A stretch of DNA of 64,000 bases from Aliivibrio fischeri (GTDB lineage: Bacteria > Pseudomonadota > Gammaproteobacteria > Enterobacterales > Vibrionaceae). Position numbers and translations under genes: made by a program. The notes under the pieces were generated by a model. That model was given only the letters and a program-made list of their open reading frames with translations. It was not told where the DNA came from and searched no databases. The number at the start of each line of letters is the position of its first letter. Position 1 is the stretch's first letter. Where the stretch lies: positions 159,661 through 223,660 of the forward strand of contig NZ_WOBR01000008.1 of NCBI RefSeq assembly GCF_009727955.1, read 5' to 3'. This document shows, one piece after another, positions 61,471-64,000 of the stretch.

Positions 61471-62942
61471 TGGGTAAGCCTACTGGTTTTTTAGAGCATG
61501 GTCGTGAACTTCCAAAGAAAATCGACCCTAGTGTTCGAATTCAAGACAATAAAGAATTCGTCTTAAACGAAGAGTTTGGCGACAAAATTAATACTCAAGC
61601 ATCTCGCTGTATGGATTGTGGCGTACCGTTTTGTCATAACGGATGTCCTATCGGTAACATTATTCCTGAATTTAACGATGCCGTTTATCGTGATAGTTGG
61701 GAAGAAGCATGGAAGATCTTAAGTTCAACAAATAACTTTCCAGAATTTACTGGTCGAGTGTGTCCTGCACCTTGTGAAAGTGCCTGTGTTCTTGGTATTA
61801 ACCAAGATCCAATCACAATTTGTAATATCGAGAAAACAATTGTCGAGACGGCATATCGTGAGGGCTACGCACAACCGAAGAAACCTCGTTCACGAACAGG
61901 TAAAACGGTAGCTATTGTTGGTTCAGGTCCTGCTGGCTTAGCGGCGGCAGAGCAACTTAACAGTGCTGGCCATTCAGTCACCGTATATGAGCGTGACGAA
62001 AAAGTAGGTGGACTACTTCGATTTGGTATTCCAGATTTTAAATTAGGAATGGACATCATTGATCGTAAAATCAATTTAATGGCTGATGCGGGTATTAAAT
62101 TCGAAGTTAACGCTCATATTGGTATTGATGTTAATGCACAACAACTACGACAAGATTTTGATGTAGTTCTACTTACAGGTGGTTCTACCGTGCCACGTGA
62201 TCTACCAATTCCTGGTCGTGAACTCAACGGGGTTCACTTTGCAATGGAGTTCTTAGGTCAAAATAACCGCCGTGCTAATAACATGGATTTAAAAACCAAA
62301 GAAATCCACGCTAAAGATAAACACGTTGTGGTTATTGGCGGTGGCGATACAGGTTCTGACTGTGTTGGTACTTCTAATCGCCATGGTGCAGCAAGCATTA
62401 CTCAGGTAGAGATCATGCCGATCCCACCAGAAAAACGCCCTGCAAATATGCCTTGGCCTCAATATCCGATGATCATGAAAACAACCACTTCTCACGAAGA
62501 AGGCTGTGAGCGTCATTGGAATATTTTAACCAAAGAATTTATCTCTGATAATGCTGGTAATGTAAAAGGTCTTCGTATTGCAGATATCGTTTGGCAAGAT
62601 GCGAAGCCAGGTGAACGCCCAGGCTTTGATGAAGTTGCAGGTAGTGAACGAGTTATTCCTTGTGACCAAGCCTTCTTAGCTATGGGCTTCTTACATCCAG
62701 AACCAACAGGTGTATTAGCACAATTAGACATCAAGCTAGACGATCGTGGTAATGTGGCTACAGATGGCTTTGCGACAAATCAAAAAGGCGTTTTTGCGGC
62801 AGGAGATATGCGAACAGGACAATCTCTGGTTGTTCGTTGTATTAATGAAGGTCGTGAATGTGCTCGTGAAATAGATAGCTATCTAATGGGTGGCTCTAAC
62901 TTAGAAGCAAAAGCAGATTCATTAATGCTTTCTGCTTCATAA
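61470..62942 (+). CDS. gltD: Glutamate synthase small subunit
   Basis: Beta subunit of GOGAT, passing electrons from NADPH through FAD to the large subunit. The 490 residues have the N-terminal Fe-S Cys patterns [17 protein letters not shown] (about 47-63) and [12 protein letters not shown] (about 94-105), the FAD motif [17 protein letters not shown] and the NADPH motif [16 protein letters not shown]. coli GltD has 472 residues. Its ATG overlaps the gltB stop by one base (TAATG). Confidence 0.97.
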   Translation: MGKPTGFLEHGRELPKKIDPSVRIQDNKEFVLNEEFGDKINTQASRCMDCGVPFCHNGCPIGNIIPEFNDAVYRDSWEEAWKILSSTNNFPEFTGRVCPAPCESACVLGINQDPITICNIEKTIVETAYREGYAQPKKPRSRTGKTVAIVGSGPAGLAAAEQLNSAGHSVTVYERDEKVGGLLRFGIPDFKLGMDIIDRKINLMADAGIKFEVNAHIGIDVNAQQLRQDFDVVLLTGGSTVPRDLPIPGRELNGVHFAMEFLGQNNRRANNMDLKTKEIHAKDKHVVVIGGGDTGSDCVGTSNRHGAASITQVEIMPIPPEKRPANMPWPQYPMIMKTTTSHEEGCERHWNILTKEFISDNAGNVKGLRIADIVWQDAKPGERPGFDEVAGSERVIPCDQAFLAMGFLHPEPTGVLAQLDIKLDDRGNVATDGFATNQKGVFAAGDMRTGQSLVVRCINEGRECAREIDSYLMGGSNLEAKADSLMLSAS

Positions 62943-62973
62943 TTTACTAAATTCAGGTTTCCTTCCAAACCTT

Positions 62974-63003
62974 TGGCCAACATTTCGATGTTGGCCTTTT
63001 TTC
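62974..63003 (+). terminator. Intrinsic terminator of gltBD
   Basis: GGCCAACAT and ATGTTGGCC form a 9-bp stem closed by a TTCG loop and followed by six T. Confidence 0.93.
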
Positions 63004-63111
63004 TGCTTCATAGCTAAAAATCGACAATTTAAATACGATTTTTAGCTATTTTGTACTTATACTTCTTTAATAAACACCTAAATCTATAATAAAAAGTGGT
63101 TAATTATATTT

Positions 63112-63543
63112 ATGAAAAAATTACTTCTCACTTTAGTTAGCACTTCATTACTTGTTGCTTGTAGTCAAAGGACTGAATCAATGGAAGACAAATCAATAGC
63201 CCCTTGTGGAGATAAACCCAACTGCATATCAACACTCGATGAGCGTGAGGAGTTTACTGCAAAACCCTTTATATTAACTAGTTCAGCAAATATGAAAGCA
63301 ATCAGCCATATTGCTAGCCAATTAAAAGGAGCTAAATTAGTCGATATTAATAATGATTACGCCCGCATTGAATGTACAAGCTCAATATTCCGTTTTGTTG
63401 ATGACTTAGAACTACGAATTTACGGTAATACTCTGATTGTTCGCTCTGAGTCTCGAACAGGTTATTCAGATTTTGGCGTAAACCGTAAACGAGTGGAAAA
63501 GCTAAGAACACAATTAGAAGAAAAGGGCCTTATTTCCCAATAA
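63112..63543 (+). CDS. DUF1499 lipoprotein
   Basis: Probable lipoprotein of the DUF1499 family, function unknown. The signal MKKLLLTLVSTSLLVACSQ has the lipobox LVAC (Cys17). The domain (about 32-140) shows the family pattern: CGDKPNCISTLDER, YARIECTSSIFRFVDDLEL and VRSESRTGYSDFGVNRKRVE. The stop codon lies at the very start of the 187-bp repeat array, so the array junction touches the gene end. Confidence 0.88.
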   Translation: MKKLLLTLVSTSLLVACSQRTESMEDKSIAPCGDKPNCISTLDEREEFTAKPFILTSSANMKAISHIASQLKGAKLVDINNDYARIECTSSIFRFVDDLELRIYGNTLIVRSESRTGYSDFGVNRKRVEKLRTQLEEKGLISQ

Positions 63544-63570
63544 AAAGCCTAACCAACTGAACTACCACTT
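63541..63570 (-). pseudogene. Truncated tRNA-like fragment at the array end
   Basis: Only the 5' part of the tRNA-like segment is present (AAGTGG followed by GGTTAGGC-type residues) before homology stops at the end of the DUF1499 gene. It marks the breakpoint of the array. Confidence 0.75.
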
Positions 63571-63609
63571 CGCAGTGTCTACCTTCACTTATACATTTTC
63601 TACAGACGT

Positions 63610-63639
63610 AAAAAAGCCCTAATCTTTCGATTAGGGCTT
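63610..63639 (-). terminator. Terminator of array unit 1
   Basis: On the minus strand AAGCCCTAATC and GATTAGGGCTT form an 11-bp stem closed by GAAA or near it and followed by six T. The sequence recurs unchanged in unit 2 and begins again in unit 3. Confidence 0.92.
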
Positions 63640-63647
63640 CTTCAAAT

Positions 63648-63757
63648 AAGTGGCTACGTTAACGGGACTTTCTATCAACCTTGAAAGCGACACGTCCCCT
63701 GGCGTGACTGGCCGCTAAGCTCTCTAATAAAAAGCCTAACCAACTGAACTACCACTT
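63648..63757 (-). pseudogene. tRNA-Asp-derived element, copy 1
   Basis: Minus-strand reading: AAGTGG at the 5' end and CCACTT at the 3' end pair perfectly as an acceptor-like stem. GGTAGTTCAGTTGGTTAG matches bacterial tRNA-Asp positions 6-23. CGGCCAGTCACGCCAGGGG matches the Asp anticodon arm with anticodon GTC, but the residue 5' of the anticodon (position 33) is A, not T. The T arm is replaced by CTTTC/GAAAG around a 10-nt loop, and extra sequence sits after the D loop. Length 110 nt. It cannot be a normal tRNA; it may be a stable tRNA-like RNA. Confidence 0.8.
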
Positions 63758-63796
63758 CACAGTGTCTACCTTCAGTCATCCATTTTCTACAGATGT

Positions 63797-63826
63797 AAAA
63801 AAGCCCTAATCTTTCGATTAGGGCTT
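63797..63826 (-). terminator. Terminator of array unit 2
   Basis: Same sequence as in unit 1: an 11-bp stem from AAGCCCTAATC and its complement followed by T. Confidence 0.92.
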
Positions 63827-63834
63827 CTTCAAAT

Positions 63835-63944
63835 AAGTGACTACGTTAACGGGACTTTCTATCAACCTTGAAAGCGACACGCCCCCCGGCGTGACTGGCC
63901 GCTAAGCTCTCTAATAAAAAGCCTAACCAACTGAACTACCACTT
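63835..63944 (-). pseudogene. tRNA-Asp-derived element, copy 2
   Basis: Differs from copy 1 at three positions only. The anticodon arm is CGGCCAGTCACGCCGGGGG, one base (T33 to A) away from the usual Vibrio-type tRNA-Asp sequence as I recall it. The acceptor-like stem keeps pairing because its one change gives a G-T wobble (AAGTGG with TCACTT). The altered D and T regions are identical to copy 1. Confidence 0.8.
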
Positions 63945-63983
63945 CACAGTGTCTACCTTCACTTATCCATTTTCCACAAACGT

Positions 63984-64000
63984 AAAAAAGCCCTAATCTT
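63984..64000 (-). terminator. Terminator of array unit 3 (cut by window edge)
   Basis: The first 17 bases of the same terminator sequence, at the expected 187-bp distance from unit 2. Confidence 0.8.

Larger units (their letters stand above)
63541..64000 (-). repeat. Tandem array of 187-bp units with tRNA-like and terminator parts
   Basis: Units start at 63541, 63728 and 63915 (the last cut by the window edge); the period is exactly 187 bp and only scattered substitutions separate the copies. Each unit, read on the minus strand, carries a tRNA-Asp-like segment, an identical terminator and a variable spacer. The orientation and content suggest the 3' tail of a stable-RNA operon lying to the right. 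The first copy is incomplete at its left side, next to the DUF1499 gene. Confidence 0.93.

Noticed and set aside
63541..64000. CRISPR array
   Set aside because: The repeats are 187 bp direct tandem units without short unique spacers and carry tRNA-like and terminator parts.
63541..64000. Functional tRNA-Asp genes
   Set aside because: The copies lack U33 and a normal T arm and have no CCA end, so they cannot serve in translation.

Overview
The window is a chromosomal segment from a marine gammaproteobacterium of the Vibrionaceae, most likely the Aliivibrio (Vibrio fischeri) group. The evidence is an AT-rich sequence, protein sequences close to but distinct from E. coli throughout, a stand-alone flagellin gene of Vibrio type with a sigma-28-like promoter, an RraA paralogue as found in Vibrio, and E. 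coli-like gene neighbourhoods joined in a different order. Nearly all of it is core housekeeping genome: no prophage, transposase, CRISPR array or defence island was seen.

Layout. (1) 1-8722, minus strand: ftsB-ispD-ispF-truD-surE-pcm-nlpD (division, isoprenoids, tRNA pseudouridine, damage repair, envelope), then eno, pyrG and mazG. (2) 8818-16724: a flagellin gene placed between mazG and relA where E. coli carries mazEF, then relA, rlmD and the divergent hybrid kinase barA/varS. (3) 16782-25993, minus strand: the rpoE-rseA-rseB-rseC envelope-stress operon followed by lepA-lepB-rnc-era-recO-pdxJ-acpS; a strong 103-bp nested palindrome sits between era and recO. (4) 26306-35202: nadB, sdhE-ygfX, ygfZ overlapping a YbaK-like gene, a candidate small RNA, a 67-residue unknown, ubiI/ubiH/ygfB (without pepP), then zapA-6S RNA-ygfA. 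(5) 35343-41738: rpiA, serA, yggE, mscS, yaaA, yaaJ. (6) 42456-45567: a DUF3545-like protein, a hemerythrin-like protein, ung, nfo, and grcA with an FNR-type promoter. (7) 45718-55361: the thr operon with a recognisable leader peptide and attenuator, an RraA paralogue, arcA, an unknown lipoprotein and arcB. (8) 55416-63543: yhcC, gltB-gltD and a DUF1499 lipoprotein. (9) 63541-64000: a tandem array of 187-bp units.

The most unusual structure is that array. Read on the minus strand, each unit is a tRNA-Asp-derived sequence (18-nt 5' segment and GUC anticodon arm kept, conserved U33 changed to A, D and T arms altered by new hairpin-forming sequence, acceptor-like stem maintained) followed by an identical intrinsic terminator. 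It looks like the 3' end of a stable-RNA operon beyond the right edge of the window, and may encode a family of tRNA-like small RNAs.

Functional themes are anaerobic/redox control (arcA, arcB, grcA, two FNR boxes), tRNA and ribosome biology (truD, rlmD, ygfZ, YbaK-like, lepA, era, rnc, relA), amino acid and nitrogen synthesis (thrABC, serA, gltBD) and envelope stress. Several mRNA-level controls are visible: the thr attenuator, a hairpin that covers the arcB ribosome binding site, a hairpin in the flagellin leader, and seven stop/start junctions of the TAATG type.
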